Shown piece by piece: positions 35,840 through 49,756 of a stretch of DNA of 64,000 bases (positions within the stretch are counted from its first letter, which is position 1; each line of letters starts with the position of its first letter). Origin of the DNA: Pempheris klunzingeri (Eukaryota > Chordata > Actinopteri > Acropomatiformes > Pempheridae); the NCBI RefSeq assembly GCF_042242105.1, contig NC_092013.1, forward strand, positions 3,157,987-3,221,986, read 5' to 3'. Made by a program: the position numbers and the translations under genes. A model generated the notes under the pieces. The model made no database searches and was not told where the DNA came from. It saw only the letters and a program-made list of their open reading frames with translations.

Positions 35840-36358
35840 GTGCCAATACAATACCAGAGTTTTGGTACTGGTTTATTGATACTTTACTGTGACTACTGTA
35901 AACACATTTGGATAAGAAATCTTTTTTTTTCATCACAAAATGAGCCAAAGTCCAAAACAGAAGCTAGAAGGAACTATCACTATTATTATTTTCATTATAT
36001 ATGACTAGATATTTGATATTTGACGCCAGATTTGTTCTTGATAATTGGTTTATTAGTACACAGAACATAAGAAGAATGTAACCATGAAAAAAAAGAGCAT
36101 AAAACAACTAAATTAAGTTTGTTAAATTAACTAATTTAATTGAGTCAGTATTAAATTAACTGCAAATTGCAAATTCCTGACAGTTTTTGATCATGTGTGC
36201 TACAAACACATTTTTGGGACGTGTTGGTGATCAATTACTTTTTATATTTTAGGTTCTGCCCCAGATTTAGATGATTTTACACTCGTATCTGTTACTACAA
36301 ATATGTAGTAACGTCATAGCACACTTCTGACTGCCTGACAATACCTGGACCCAACCCC

Positions 36359-36403
<45 letters not shown>

Positions 36404-36774
36404 CCCCTTGAATGTATCACCAACCTTTGGACTTCCCCACTACTCCCCTTAATAGCTCAATGTGACGAATCATTTAAAAGCCCGCTGAAACAGACAGATG
36501 GGTAATGGATTGCATGGCAAATCAATGCCGGGATCAATGGAAGACATGCATCAATAAATGGATAGAGAGCCGCTGAAATAGACACCAGAGTTAATGTGGA
36601 GCGGTGTTGAACATCATTGTGTGGGGCACACAGTGGAGAGGGCTAATACGAGTCGCCCCGGCTGATAAGGTGTCCTTTTGAATAATGGAGACAACAAACT
36701 GACAGTGATAAGCTAAACTTAAGCTTCGCAGCTATAGTGTGGCTGGGGGAGCTGCGTATTTAGTGCCCATCCCC

Positions 36775-36813
<39 letters not shown>

Positions 36814-39800
36814 ACACACCAGCAGGCCAATATCTGTGCCTGCTGTAGCGCCACAGCGGTTTCCTGCCAGTGTACGCGCCTATAATCATGTGACAGGCCT
36901 GGTCAGACTGAGACTGTAGATACAGTATCAGGGGAACAGCAAGGCAGAAAATGAACAAAAGGACAAATCTGTGTTTTCATTTTCTGTCCTGGGCATCTTT
37001 TCTCTGTCCTCAACGAGGGACGCGTGAGCAAACACGGAGTCACTTTCATCAGGAACAAACTATATTGTTATTTTCCAGCGTGCTGAGCTAACGTGCTGGG
37101 ACACATGGTGCTGTGGGGGAGTAGGCAGCTCGCCACAAGTGTTGAACTTGCGTTGGACCCAGGTGACCAGAGTCTGAGTCATCCCTGCAGCAACGGACGC
37201 TCCAGACTTGTGGTTTTTTCGACGCTCAGCAGCAACGAACAACAGCGTCAGGCACCTCACTCACTGATAACTACACGTAGTACCAAAGAACAAAACAAAA
37301 CAAGCAAACAAAGTAAATATAATTCTTAAGAGACCTCGGCTTGCTCTCCTTGGACAAGTGGCAAGACACTACAGCTGTTTCTCAGGGGCCTGTGCCGTAA
37401 ATCTCTGGTGAATGGCTGGTTTAAGGGTGGGTGCTAAGGAGCAGCTGTACCCGACTAAAAATAGGCTGCTCCCGGACAGCGTGTTAAAGCTCAACATGCA
37501 GTTTAGCACAAAGAGCCTATCAACAATGCCTTCCACCTGCATTAGCCCGACTGCGGCCTGGCATCAGCATTACCACGCGGGAAGTGACTGACTGTTGTGC
37601 AAACCGAACATGCGCGCATGTCAGTGTGTCTGACTCACAAACAACGGCCAGACCCTGACCGCATAATTCAGACACACTTTATTTTATTATTTTTTTTCCA
37701 ATGAGCTGAACATTCATTATCAGTGCGACGTTGCCTGAGGCAGGACGCTCCCTCCTCGGTGTGGTGACAACCGCCGGCCGCCCCGATGGAAAACAAAGCC
37801 AAGGTGGCGCGGCAAACACGAAATCATTATGACAGGCAGAGTTCAACAAAGTAGGACTCAGCACACTAAGCACATTTTATCAGTGTTTTCTTTTAGTCAG
37901 GTTCTCTCCCCGATATAAAGAACAGACTGAAATTCCTGCCCCCGGCCCTGCCTGTTCGAGCTGATACTAAAAAAAAAAAAAGTGTGTGTACATACATGAG
38001 GCTCGTGTGTGTGTGTGTGTGTGTGGCTTCACACACCTGTTTGGGTGTTACTGTAGGGTAAATATAATTGCCAAACACGGAGGGCTGCCAGTGTTTAGAG
38101 ATGCCAAATTGCACCTCTGGGAGTCACTATAGCTCACAATCTGACTAATGAAGGCCAAGTAATCAAGCTTCAAACTCATCAACCATGTTTGCAGTAATTA
38201 AAAGGTTTATGTGCAGCACCAGGAGGGCCGTTTGACTCCGTCAGTCAGTGTCAGGAAGCCAAAACTGATGTTTGTAATTTCCAAGAGCCACAAAGTCCAC
38301 TTCTGGCACCGTTCATCCAGTTTATATACAGTAATACAGACGCCACAACTGTTGTTATGTCATTCTTATGTTATGGGATAACAAATGCATCGCGAGGACG
38401 GCCACAGAGAGGAGGACTACATGAAAGCACACGGTGATGGATATAAATCCAATAATCAATCGCGTGCCGAGTGCTGCCTGTCTGATCTATTCTGTCCTGG
38501 GGGACTGTGAGGAGGGGACACGGCGGCTGTTAGTGTAAAATACTGCAGTCATACCACACAACCTCAATCTATGCTTCAAACACACACACACAGAAAAATC
38601 ACAGGATTTTCCAGACAAGTAAAACACATAATAGACACAGAAACGCGCGTGTGTAATGAATGCACGATCATTTTTGCCAAGAAATTTGGATTTACGTCCG
38701 TTTAACATGCAGCAACCTCAAATAAACAAGACAAATCATGTCTGTTTTTGTTCCTGGTTCGACACACGAGCTACAAAAGAGGTTATTTCACCTCTGAAAG
38801 GGTGCGATTTGTCATTATGCACAGCAGCATACGCATGCTGACTAACTGGATTAGGCCCTAGCACAATATTTTGCAGGATATACTGTTACACCTTCTACCA
38901 GACATGCTGACACCCACAAGGATTTTACCCAGCATGCAGCAGGAGATGTTCTACCCCAACGATCCTCCAGGGACCATAAGTGACCTGAAGAGGACATCAG
39001 ACGGTGGCTTTAAAATGCGTCCAGCCCCAACTTGAAAATGATTTTACAGTTTGAATCGGCGCAAGACAGATATCAGAATTAATCTCCAGCGACTGCATCC
39101 AAAATCTGGATTAAATTCTGATCATTTATGGTGGGAAAACACCAGTGTGGTGCTGTTTTTATTCTAAGGAATAAGCCCTTAGTGTTTCCAGAGGTCCAGC
39201 ACTTCTCCATGAGGAGGTTGAAGCAGGACACGCTGAGAGAAATAAACCAGCGAGCGTGTTTTTTAGCTGAGGACAGGGCTCTCTCTGCTGGCTGAGTCCT
39301 GCTAGTGTTACCGCTGCTGCTATAATTCATTATTTCATTTTCATTTCCATCAGCTAAAGTAAAAAAAAAAAAAAGTGAATCACAGATATGTTTTTGGATA
39401 TGTCGCATGTGTTTACCTGAGCCTACAGTAATAGGTTACAGACTGTCGCCTTGTGGATCCCCCTCTGCTTCCCTGATTACAGCCAGTGGTTACTTTGCAG
39501 CAGCCAATTAAAATCAAATGCCAATCTCTCGCTTATTGCCACCATTGTATTTACTTGTGGAGCAATTCCCTTCAGCTGCGCCATTTTACATAATGAATGC
39601 GGAGGCTTTTGATGTGTTTGCCTGGTAGGAGATGTGCACGCCGCAGGAGAGCGCGCCGTCCCACCCTCACCGTCGTGTAATAGTCTGAACTGTTGGTGAT
39701 AATGTGGCTTCTTGTAAATGACAAACGTTTATGACACTGACGGTTTGATTTCATCTGGTGTTTTATTGTCGGAGGTTATAATGGTGTTTTACTGGGACCT

Positions 39801-42465
39801 TTTTGGTGCATGTCTCTGTAAAACAAACCACGTCAGTGTGGGTGAAACTACTAGTATCAAATCAATCAGTCTAATCAATTAACTGATATTGTGTAAGGTA
39901 TCTGTGTGGCCAGTAATGGGAACAAGAAGGTAAATTATTTAGTGAATGAACAAGTGGTGGAAATCAGACCCCTATCTTTTGAATTAGTTGTTTTATTTTT
40001 TTTAATTTTACTATTTGTGATTGTTTATTTTCACCTGATCTTGTTTTTTAAAGCACTTTGGGCTTCATCTTCATCTTTGCATGAAATATTCTTACTCGTA
40101 TTACTTTATATGTAGTTGGGTAGTTTATTTGAAACATCACTTTTATTTTAAAAGCTAATCAGCAACTATTGTGATGCTCTGTTATATGTTTTCTTTTACA
40201 TTTTCTTTGCTGTTTTCTATGTCGGTCAGAGAACAGAAGATCAGATTCAGGTGCAAAATCATGAGTTCCCTTATTTATAAAACCATCTCATGTTTTGTAT
40301 GTAAAATCTTAAAAGTAACTACATCTGTCAGACAAATGTAGTCGAATAAAAAGTACAATATTAGATATAAAGTAGCATAAAATGAATATACTCAAGTAAA
40401 ATACCTCAACATTGAACAACACTGAAATAAATAAATTGAATAAATAATACGCTGTTTAAAAAAGTTGCTAAATGTTTACGCAACATAAATTATATTAACT
40501 GTAACTGAGTATCTAAATTAGAAATATGTCATCACATGTCTCTATGTAAAAATATGTGTGTCTACTGTAAATTAAACAGTAGTAATAATAATAATACTAC
40601 TACTAATAATAATGGCTTGTCCATATATGTTAACTTGTACATCTAACCAACATCTGAGTATGTTGTACGACACAATATGTTCATTCCTGTGTCTCCTGTG
40701 TTGATATTTAAGGGGCATGAATGAATACAAACACGAGAATATCTATAAGATCCAAATATAACTTGAGAGCTTAAAAGAAATAAGAACTCAGGGGGTCAAA
40801 AAGAGGGAAGGAAGAGGGGGAAAATAGTTATTATCAGGATCATAGGAGGCTTAAATGGAGGTTGTAAAGTTATTTATAATAAACTGTGATCACGTTTTAT
40901 TTGAAGGTTGTGGCTACGTCTTCATCTTGTTTTCTCCTGGGTTTACATTGTTTTTCTGTGTTATTCACACCATTTTATTCTTGCATGTCATCCCACATTA
41001 CTGCGTGAAAGTTAAGTTATGCACATTTATAATGAAGACGCGATTACATTAGTGAGCAGATGTAGAGATGTTGTGCAACGTCAACGCGATATATCTTAGT
41101 TATTTATGTCTCACATGTAAAGTCTCCTCCATAATGGATGCAAAACAAAAACGACGACAACAAAAACATGATGCCATAAAAGTTTGATTCCTGCATTTAA
41201 AACTCATTAGTTAACCGCAGGCTTAAGTTGTTAATGATTCCTGCTCTCCGTCACCTACTGAAACCACATCCCACAGGTCAACACCTTGATATGTGATAGT
41301 GTCGCCTCGTCTCCTCGGTACAGTTAAACATTAGTCACATAAAGCTCACGGTGAGTAATACATTTATAACTCTGGACGCTTCTCACCGGGGCCGAGGCGC
41401 TGACGTGTCTTGATCCTTCGCAGTCGGACCTTTGTGCTTAAAGTGCGAGATATGGAGAGCTCAGCGGTGTCTGTGCCAGGCCCAGCAGCACGTAGAGCCC
41501 ATGTAAGACCAGGATTAAAGCTATGTGGAGACTCAGAATCATTTTTTACCACATCTTTGTTAATATAGACCAAACTCCAAGCCTGTGATTCACTGCTGCA
41601 TAAGAATTAGCTGTTTTATTGCAGTTTTGCTGTCTGAAATCACTTTTATTTCCAAATATCTGCGTGAAAGGGGAACATAAAATATAATATACATGCGTAA
41701 TCCAATCTGTGTGCGTAAAGAAGCCTTCAGCGTTCATCCTAATCTATGCCTGTAATCTGAGACAGAGCGGCTTCCACATATATGGACACAGCAACTGTGA
41801 TTGGCTGAGTAATCAGCAGAGGTGCCAGTATCACAGATGCTGCCTCTAAACTAATTGCATGAAGGCGCTGCAGTGCACAAGGCGCAGGTGCTCGCTCTCT
41901 TCGTGGAAGTCGCTTTGGCGTGGTTCGCCTCCTCGTGTGTCCTCTGAACAAATGTTTTCTAAGATAATCTTCGCGAGGATTCGATTGCAACTGCGGTGGA
42001 GCTGAAAGAGAACCCAAAGGATAAGGGGGATGAGTAGCAAGTGTTAGGGAAAAAGACAAAACAAAAAAAAAACAAAACAATAAAGCCACTCATCTAGCAA
42101 AATACTACTTTGTTTATTAGCAAAGCGCAGTGAGAGCCAGCTGCTCTCGGGAATGTTGTTCAGACGCAGTTACAGCAGCCAAATGTGATTAAACAATCAA
42201 AGCAGCACTTCAGTGTACTTTCACTCATACTACAGCAGATATTATCCAGCCTTAACCCCCTCCGAAAATGATATTCATTAAACTGACATGGTCAAAAAAT
42301 GATTATTGCACCGTGTCTTTGGTTATAAAGTAATAACTTCCACAAGATGTCAATGTTATTTACAATTCTGCGTTGCCTTTTACCGTGGAACAATTGCTTC
42401 GACATGAACAGGACACCGAAAAAAGGACAAAAAGTGGAGAGAAGACGAGCAGGAAGCAGGAATTC
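35840..42465. other. Gene-free region before fam83d, part 3
   Basis: No exon is supported. There are CA microsatellites at 36362-36401 and 36779-36819 and a TG tract at 38008-38024. The blocks 36440-36720 and 39480-39600 are complex, non-repetitive and rich in ATTA/CAAT words. They are candidates for non-coding conservation with mafb or fam83d neighbours in other fish, which cannot be tested here. The 69-codon hydrophobic frame at 39906-40115 is AT-driven and not supported. Confidence 0.4.
36362..36401. repeat. (CA)n microsatellite
   Basis: About 20 CA units without interruption; a second tract of similar size lies at 36779-36819. Confidence 0.9.
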
Positions 42466-42485
42466 TACTGCATAAGCTGAAACCT

Positions 42486-42491
42486 TTTATT
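42486..42491 (-). terminator. fam83d: fam83d poly(A) signal
   Basis: TTTATT on the plus strand is AATAAA on the minus strand, 80 bases past the fam83d stop. This gives an unusually short 3' UTR unless a more distal signal is used. Confidence 0.55.
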
Positions 42492-42570
42492 CAAAACAGA
42501 GCATCCACAAAAAACCTTGCCGCAGCTCTTTCCCCCGCTACCCTCCATCACCGAAATCCCTGAGGACAAA

Positions 42571-45500
42571 CTAGTGTACACATCTGGCTCTTGGCCACGT
42601 GCCCATGCCCGCACTTTCAACAAGCAGTCTGGGGTTTGGTTCCTGCCCACAGTCTTTGTGTGCGCCCTGCCTGCTGTGAGCGCCAGGCCCCTGAGTCATG
42701 TTGGTGACGTCCGCTAGCTCTCGCCTCTGGGACAGCGCGGTCACCATGTGCTCCAGCTTGGAGCGCATGGTGGAGTAGTGGTACTGGCGCTCTTTGGTCA
42801 GCTTGTGGAAGCAGTCCTTGAAGGTACCATCTGGAGCCGCCTGGGTGGGCGAGGTCTGCCCGGGAGAGGTGGCCTGGATCGGCCCCGAGCTCGTCGGTGC
42901 GGGGAGGGTGGGGTGCTGCGTGTGCTGGACGTCAGTCTGGGTGTCGCTGTCCGTCACCGACAGGCTGGTCTGAGTGGCTGCGTGGCAGGAGACGCTTCTC
43001 TGGGTCACCGGCTCTTTCTCTGCTGGCTCATCTGCAGGGAAACGCCGAGTCGTGCTGCCAGCCAGGATCTCCTCCTGCATGTGCCGCTGCTCCATCCAGT
43101 CCTCACCTAAGGTGGAGGAGTCCGACGGCGGGCTGGTTTTAAGGCGTCCTGGGGTCAAGGGTTCACACGGGGGCTGGGCGGCTAAGGTTTGGGGCTTCTT
43201 GCGGCTGGGTGTGCTGGTCAGGCACACCGGCTCCACGGGCCTCTCTCTGGCCAGGTGAGGGGAGGAGGCGACTGGGTGTTTGATGAGGAGGTGATCGTAG
43301 ATGCCGCTGTTTCGGACACTTGGAGGTCCTCGAGTGTTTATAGGCAGAGACTGGGCGTAGAGGATGCGGAACTCCTCGTCAAATTTCTCCGTAATCTGAC
43401 CAGAAAGCTCGATGAGGTTGCTGCTGTTTAGTTTTCCATCAGTCCAGTTGAACCTGCACAGTAATGACAATTAACTACATGCGTGACAGAAAGAAAGCAG
43501 CTGCTATCATCCAAACCCAGCAAGGAAAGTGTATTACTGTACAGTCTGGTGAATCTGGGGTTTAGGTGCTTCGTAACAGCTCAAGCATTTGACTCAAGGT
43601 AAAATAATTAGAGAGCTGTTACCTGTAAGAACCTGTAGCCACTCTGTTCCCATCAATCAGCATGAACCTCTCATGAACCTCCCCGGTAATCCTCGCTCCT
43701 GATCTCATGTAATAAGTGGTACCAGTTATGGTTCGCACTCTCATTTGCTGTAAGAATTTTAAAAAAGAGAGAGAAGAAGAGCAGGAGTGAGAGATAAAGA
43801 GCCATGTCGAGCCGAGAGACATATTTTAATTTGACGCCACTGATGTTGGTGTTGGGAGCGCACAGAGCCACACCCAGCTTTACTGGACCAAACACATACC
43901 CGAAGGTCATCCAAGCGAACGCCAACATTTCTGCACATCTTGAGGAAAGCAGGGGCGCACGACTGGTCCAGCAGGATGTAGACGGGGACTCCGCGATGGG
44001 TGCACGCCTCCTGAAGATCCTTAAAGATATCCAGGTCTGTCAGGGAGTCTGTAACTATGGCAATCACCTGCAGTGGAAAATTACAGAGGTAATATAATAG
44101 AATTCCTTTTAGGGCTGCAGCACATGACGGTGTTTTTATTATTATCAAATGCAAGGCCTTATTCAAACAGAGCTGCGAATCTCTGTCAGACGTGCTCCCA
44201 GTAATGTGTGTGCAGATGAGCTTTCTATTGACTGCGGTCTGTTACCATGGCAATCGGCGGTAACGCTTGGTCAGCAAACAAGTTACTTTCATGCAGGAGA
44301 AGAGTAGGTGCACTGTGGGGCTCGCCTCCTCTCTCCTGGGCCTTGGGTTCGCACTGAGATTTCCCTTTTTTTTTCGCGAGCAAGAACGGAATTTCACATG
44401 CTGTGGTAAAGGTTGTGTGTCGAGGATTAGACACGGATGTTTACATATCTCAGATTTATTGCTTCAAACCGGTGTTCTCCACATGCAGCTTTGTCAGGAG
44501 TTTCCCCACCTTATTTGGATGATAGAGCCACGGGTGCTTATTTTTAGGAAAATGTGTAAAAACAGAGTCAGATTTCACAGAAATACAGAGACAGGCTGTT
44601 CCTGTGAGCTGACCGGTGACACTATGGATGCAGGGTGTGTTGTTACTCTGTGTGTGTGTGTGTGTGTGGTTCAGCAGTACAAAAGGACAGAGGATCCAAC
44701 GGTTTCAGGCACCTTTCAGCCGTAAACCAGAGAAGGAATCCGCTTCTTGGAGCTCCCTAATGAAAGAGGGAACGCAAGATTTTCTCAGAGGGGAGCAAAG
44801 CAAGTTGAAGCACATCTGGCACGCAGGCCCCACACAGGCCTGAGGTGCTGCTGCAGCCGCACACTCCCTTCATGCTGAAATGTTTCAAAACCGCTGGACT
44901 GACAGGTCCCATCAGGAGCGCCACCATGAATATTCATGCTCCGTTTGTGGGCGGGGGGAGCGTTTTATCCTTTTGGTCACTGCTTTTCTTTCTGATCAAG
45001 ATTTCAAAAGCCTGAACTTCTACATTTCAGACTGATCAAGGCAATCCCATGGGGACGATGTGGCGTGTATTTTAAGGATGATACAAAGAAGATTTTCCCT
45101 CCAAAAAGTGTTTTTAATAAGTGGCTATATATACACTCACTCACTTATTTTGTGGCAGGGGGGCTATTTGATGAAATATCAGCCTGAATTTGACAGACGG
45201 ACAGAATAATAATCCTGTTTTAGGACAATAGCACACAAAAGCGTGCCTCACTGCAGCCTGTAGGCCTGAAAAATACCACAGGAACTACAGTGATATTGCA
45301 GTGTTGAGTAATGGGGGGGGGGTGAGGAGACAACAGTAGACATATTGTACAGTATGTCCCTTCAGGAATATCAGAAGGAGACATAATCACAGACAGTGTT
45401 GGACTGCAGGATGGTGTTTTAAGAGGAAATTGTGGAATCAGCTGTCAGATTAGACAGAATTATAAACGGTAACCCAGTATGCAGCAGTGTGTTTTAATAA

Positions 45501-46004
45501 TTTATCTGTGCATACCTCTCTGGCACTTTTAATCATACGCCTCGCCGCCTCCTTGCAGCTATATATGCACTCCCCGTAGCTGGGCTGGAAGTGCGCCACG
45601 GCCCGTGTGACTCCCCGGTAGGAGCCGGTGGTGAAGGCGGGCCACCCGATCTCCAGCAGCGGCGGCTCCACGTCCGACACCTCGGGGAAGTAAGTGACGG
45701 AGGAGCAGTCCAGGGAGCTGCTGAGAGACTGCTCCAGCGCCTGGTCCTCCCCCCCGTGGAGGGACGCGCACGGCGGGGCCACGGCGGCGCTCCTGATCCG
45801 CTGGATCTCGTCGTCAGACAGAAAGTTGGGGATCCGCTCCTTCTGGAGGAAGTCCAGGAAGGTGTCGAGCCCTCCGGACAGCAGCTCCTCCAGGGCCAGC
45901 CGGTGCCTCTCGTTGTACACCTCCTGCAGGTTCAGCTCGTCGGCCCTGCTCTGTTTTGGATCCACCCTGAGAGGTGAGTCGTCCAAAAGCTGCGACAGAG
46001 CCAT
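42571..46004 (-). CDS. fam83d: FAM83D (CHICA), spindle anchor for CK1-alpha
   Basis: Four coding exons: 46004-45516 (163 codons), 44067-43900 (56), 43747-43623 and 43453-42571, joined by consensus sites (gtatgc, ctgcag, gtatgt, ttacag, gtaaca, gtgcag). Total 554 aa; human FAM83D has 585. It recruits CK1-alpha to the mitotic spindle through HMMR and binds dynein light chain. The DUF1669 pseudo-phospholipase-D domain spans about 20-300, with [53 protein letters not shown] and [20 protein letters not shown]. Two TQT motifs (AATQTS about 421, SDTQTDV about 432) fit LC8 binding. A conserved helical piece near 480-505 ([19 protein letters not shown]) matches human. The start MALSQLLDD aligns with human MALLSEGLDE, although the frame is open 42 codons further upstream. 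Confidence 0.94.
44100..45500 (-). other. fam83d intron 1
   Basis: The first fam83d intron (44068-45515) shows no further exon. It has a TG tract near 44648-44668 and no recognised mobile element. The 152-codon plus-strand frame at 44267-44725 has no known domain and runs into the microsatellite, so it is not called. Confidence 0.5.
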
Positions 46005-46330
46005 TGTTGTGGATGTTGTTCCCACCCTTTCCTCAAACCTTCTCCACCGTACCACAGGTGGCAGGTAACGTTTTGACCTCCAGGAAGCCCGATTCGTATT
46101 TTCTCTTTTCCCTCCGTTCCTGTCCGACACGGATGCGTATTGGCTGCCGGGCGGTCGCCCAACCAGGATGGCGGCTCCGGGCTCGCTGATCCGGGCTGTC
46201 AGTCTAATGTAAAGCCGGTCTCATTGGCTCATTTGGAGGCAAACAAACCTCCCGTGCGTCCCTCCGCTCTGCCCCTGATCCGGTTACACCGCAGAGAGCA
46301 GGGAGCAGCGCAGAGCTCTCACTCCGCCGC
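46005..46330 (-). promoter_or_regulatory. fam83d: fam83d promoter region
   Basis: Upstream of the start the DNA is CpG-rich, with two minus-strand CCAAT boxes: cagccaatac (complement at about 46137-46146) and gagccaatga (complement at about 46221-46230). Paired NF-Y sites are typical of G2/M genes, and human FAM83D is cell-cycle regulated. A possible CHR-like TTTGAG is seen near 46034. Which of these is used cannot be told from sequence. Confidence 0.4.
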
Positions 46331-48568
46331 TTTTTACTAGTATCACGGATTCCTGGAGACCAGAATCCCCAATCTCACTAAAACACAAACAAAACAACCC
46401 TCATCATTTGTTTTAAAAACTGCTGCTCCCCGACAACGAGTTTCTTTTCCACTTTAGACCAGGATAAACATGTAGCAAAGTAATTTCCCCCATCTGCGCG
46501 CCCGCCTGTCGTCTGTCACGGTGAGAAACTCGAGGCTTGTTGAAGCTGTTTGCAGTCAAGAAGGAGCACTTTCTGTTTTATGGTGTGAAGCCCACACGAA
46601 GCCGGCAGCTCATCAGTGGTTTTGTTTGTTTACAGGACCAGAAAACAACGTTGCACAATGACTGTGGTTGAGGTTTTTGTGTTGGGAAACGCTTCCAGCT
46701 TGCTTGTGATATCCTGCAGCCCAAAGACCAGGCGGTCAGAGAGCGTGTTTGAATGTCAAACTGTGTTTTAAAGAACAATAATAAAAGTCAGTAGAAATCA
46801 GATCAGGGAGGGGAGAGAACGAGAAAAGAAAAAAGGAGTGGGTTTAAATCAGACACCAGTTTATCCTTTTTGTAAACCAGTGCGCAAGGTGCTCAAACTG
46901 CGGGTAACCATAGCAACAGTATCCGCCTCTGGTGGATGCTGCGCGTTAATTTAAACTGACTAGAAAGTGCCACAGAGCCCGACCCGTGGTTTGATCACAG
47001 CTCGCACTGTTGTTAAATTTTAAGCAAGGGCGTTAATGCACACGAGCTTTCCTGGAGTGTGCATGCTCGTGCAGGCTTACAGGATGGAATAGCGCATCGG
47101 AGCGGGCAGGTGTGATGACTCCTGGGGTCTCTGGTGGTCGCTCACATCTTTAATAAACTGTAATAGAGGGCAGCTTCGACATGCATTTGTAGCTTCTAGT
47201 CTTCAAGGGGGGGAGGGAAAAGAAGACAATGAGCTATAAACCTAAAAAATGTTCCTTACATGGAGCCTCTAATCTGTATTATGATGATGTAGCTGTGCAG
47301 AGGCCTGAAATAGAGGAGCAGACACCAAACATTGTATAGTTAGGGTAAAAAATCAAATGCTGCATAGAGCCATAACTGCTGGTTTCCTGTCCTTCATTTG
47401 AACACGTGTTTTCAAGCATATCGTCTCTTATTCTCAGTGCTGCACCAGATCATGTCTCACTCATGCAGACTGGGACCACGGGCGCTGGGATTTCGTTTTG
47501 CTGTTGAGTGATTCATCTTCCTGATAGATAATCTTTGTTTTTCCGGACTGTATACCGCCACAGCTACAGGCAACGTCTGAACCAAGTCAGGACAAAGTGG
47601 GAGGGAAGAGCAGATCCATGTCTCCCTAAATGCTGGAGGCCTGGAGGAGCTCTATAGGTTCAGATTTTAGGCGGAGCGGCTGGTGTTTTTGTGCTGCATT
47701 GATATAGTCCCCCTACCTGTTACACACACACAAACACACACAGAGCAGTTTACACATGTCTGAACCTGTTATATTACTATAATATCTCCAAGGAGACATA
47801 AAATGTGTCCATAATGCGGAGTAACCTCACATCTGAAGTGATTTCTGCACTATTACTACAATAATCTATGTTTCTTGTTAAAGTCACTTGCTGATGTGTT
47901 TTCTTAATATCTTTCAAAAGTGTAATACCACACTTCTTCTCTGCTTATCTGGTTTATATCAGACCTACAGCCTGTTTTGGCGCCTTCCTCAGTGCGCCTT
48001 TACGCACAGAAGGCCAACAAGGTCACGGGGGTCACACCCGTGTGACCCCTGCAGTGCTACACCAACACAAAACTAACTTTAGTCATTTGATTTGAGGGAA
48101 TAAATGTGTTTTTGTGGTCAGCTTGGACTAAACATGGACGCTAACACCTGGGCTACATTTGCTGTGTATCTGCGTAAATTGGTCCGCCACTATTACGCGT
48201 GTGCGTAAAAGTCTATTTTAAGCCGGCAGGCTAATAGGCCCGTGCTTTAAATGACAATTCCCACAACGATTCATATTCATAGTGGCCCATCAAGAGTTTT
48301 TTTTTTCTCCTAAAGACGGCAGCCATCTATTGAAAAAGCATGTGACCTAATTAAGAGGACCTTTTGGGTGATGAAGCTCACTGAAACGGCAGATCACTGA
48401 ACTCCTGTCAAATCCCAAATTTACACAATACAATCCATCTGTTCAGGCTGCTCCGCGGCGCCATTGTAGCTATGTATAACCCAATCTGTTAGAGCGCTGC
48501 TTACCCCTATAACGACATACCCAAATGTGCACTGGGCTCAGTATATGTACCCCCTCCTTCCCTCCCCT

Positions 48569-48604
<36 letters not shown>

Positions 48605-48699
48605 TATACACACATCCCCATCTCATCCCCGCCCCTCTCCAAAATTTTAGATGAAAGGGCTTTTGGATTTTGGATGACGCTCCGTATCACGTGTCCATA

Positions 48700-49240
48700 G
48701 GAAATACACTCGCTATAATTTTTTTGGAGCTGCCTCGTCCTGCGCCGCCGACCATAGTTGTTTTGCCGTCTCCATACAGTGTGGCAGAGGGGTGGAAAGG
48801 TAATGTAATGTAATGTACCTTACCGTGGTCACTGACGGGTTCACGCCAGTTCACCGGGTTCACTTGAGGAGAGCTCCCACCCCCTGCTCGCCTCCTCTTC
48901 TTCTCCAAACGCTACGATCGGAGCTAATCCAATATTATTCATTTATATATTAATGTCGGATTCCATTTTTCCCACCGACTGCTGAGGTAAGGACACATCT
49001 GCTACTCCAGAGAAAAAAAAACGCGAATACCTCTCGCTATCGGCGAGGTGCGAGCTCCAAAGTTGTTTACTGAAATTATGCCTCGCTATTGAATATTGAA
49101 TTTTCATCTGGTGCCGTAGTCAAGGCAGTTTATATGAAGTCGCCAATGTATAAAATGGCGACAGTAGGTGGAGGAGGGGGGTGGAGGATTTTTGGGAATA
49201 TTCATAAGGTTATATAGAGTGCCAGATCGCCTTTGGCAAG
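48700..49240 (+). promoter_or_regulatory. zhx3: Candidate zhx3 promoter and first exon
   Basis: The segment has raised CpG content, a strong donor-like CTGAG/gtaagg at about 48982-48991, a YY1-like AAAATGGCGAC (about 49151-49161) and a TATA-like ttatata (about 49209). It is 8 kb upstream of the zhx3 coding exon on the same strand. This is only a plausible location; no transcript evidence is available. Confidence 0.25.
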
Positions 49241-49704
49241 TAGGCTCCGAGGCGGTGTGTTGCCCCACAGCCCCGTGGGTGGACAGAAACGGGTTAACTC
49301 GTCAGTTTGTCATAGTTACAATAACGGATCCTCCGCCTGGCTGGATCTGCGCTCTATACAATGTGGCGTATCTGCTTATTTTATTGCACAACGCGCTGTA
49401 TTTCCCCCACTGTGGCTGCGTGAGTGAGTGTGTGTGAGAGAGAGAGAGTGCTTTTAGTTGTGAAAGACTTGTGAACGCAGCGCTATAAGCGAGGCTCATC
49501 GACTCGTATATAAGAAAGAAGCCTTGGGAGTCTATAGATTTCCAAACTGCACGCCAAGTATCAGTTTTCATCTATTGATCGCTCGCACTCTCCACACATT
49601 TCTCCCTCCTGCCTGAGCAGAAAGGTAGGCCTGTATGTCTATGCACAGGACTCTTTTTCTTTCATTTCCTCCTCTTCCTCCTGCCAACATGTGCTGCTGC
49701 CCTA

Positions 49705-49756
<52 letters not shown>

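Noticed and set aside
44267-44725. 152-codon plus-strand frame inside fam83d intron
   Set aside because: Includes a TG microsatellite, no known domain and no splice support.
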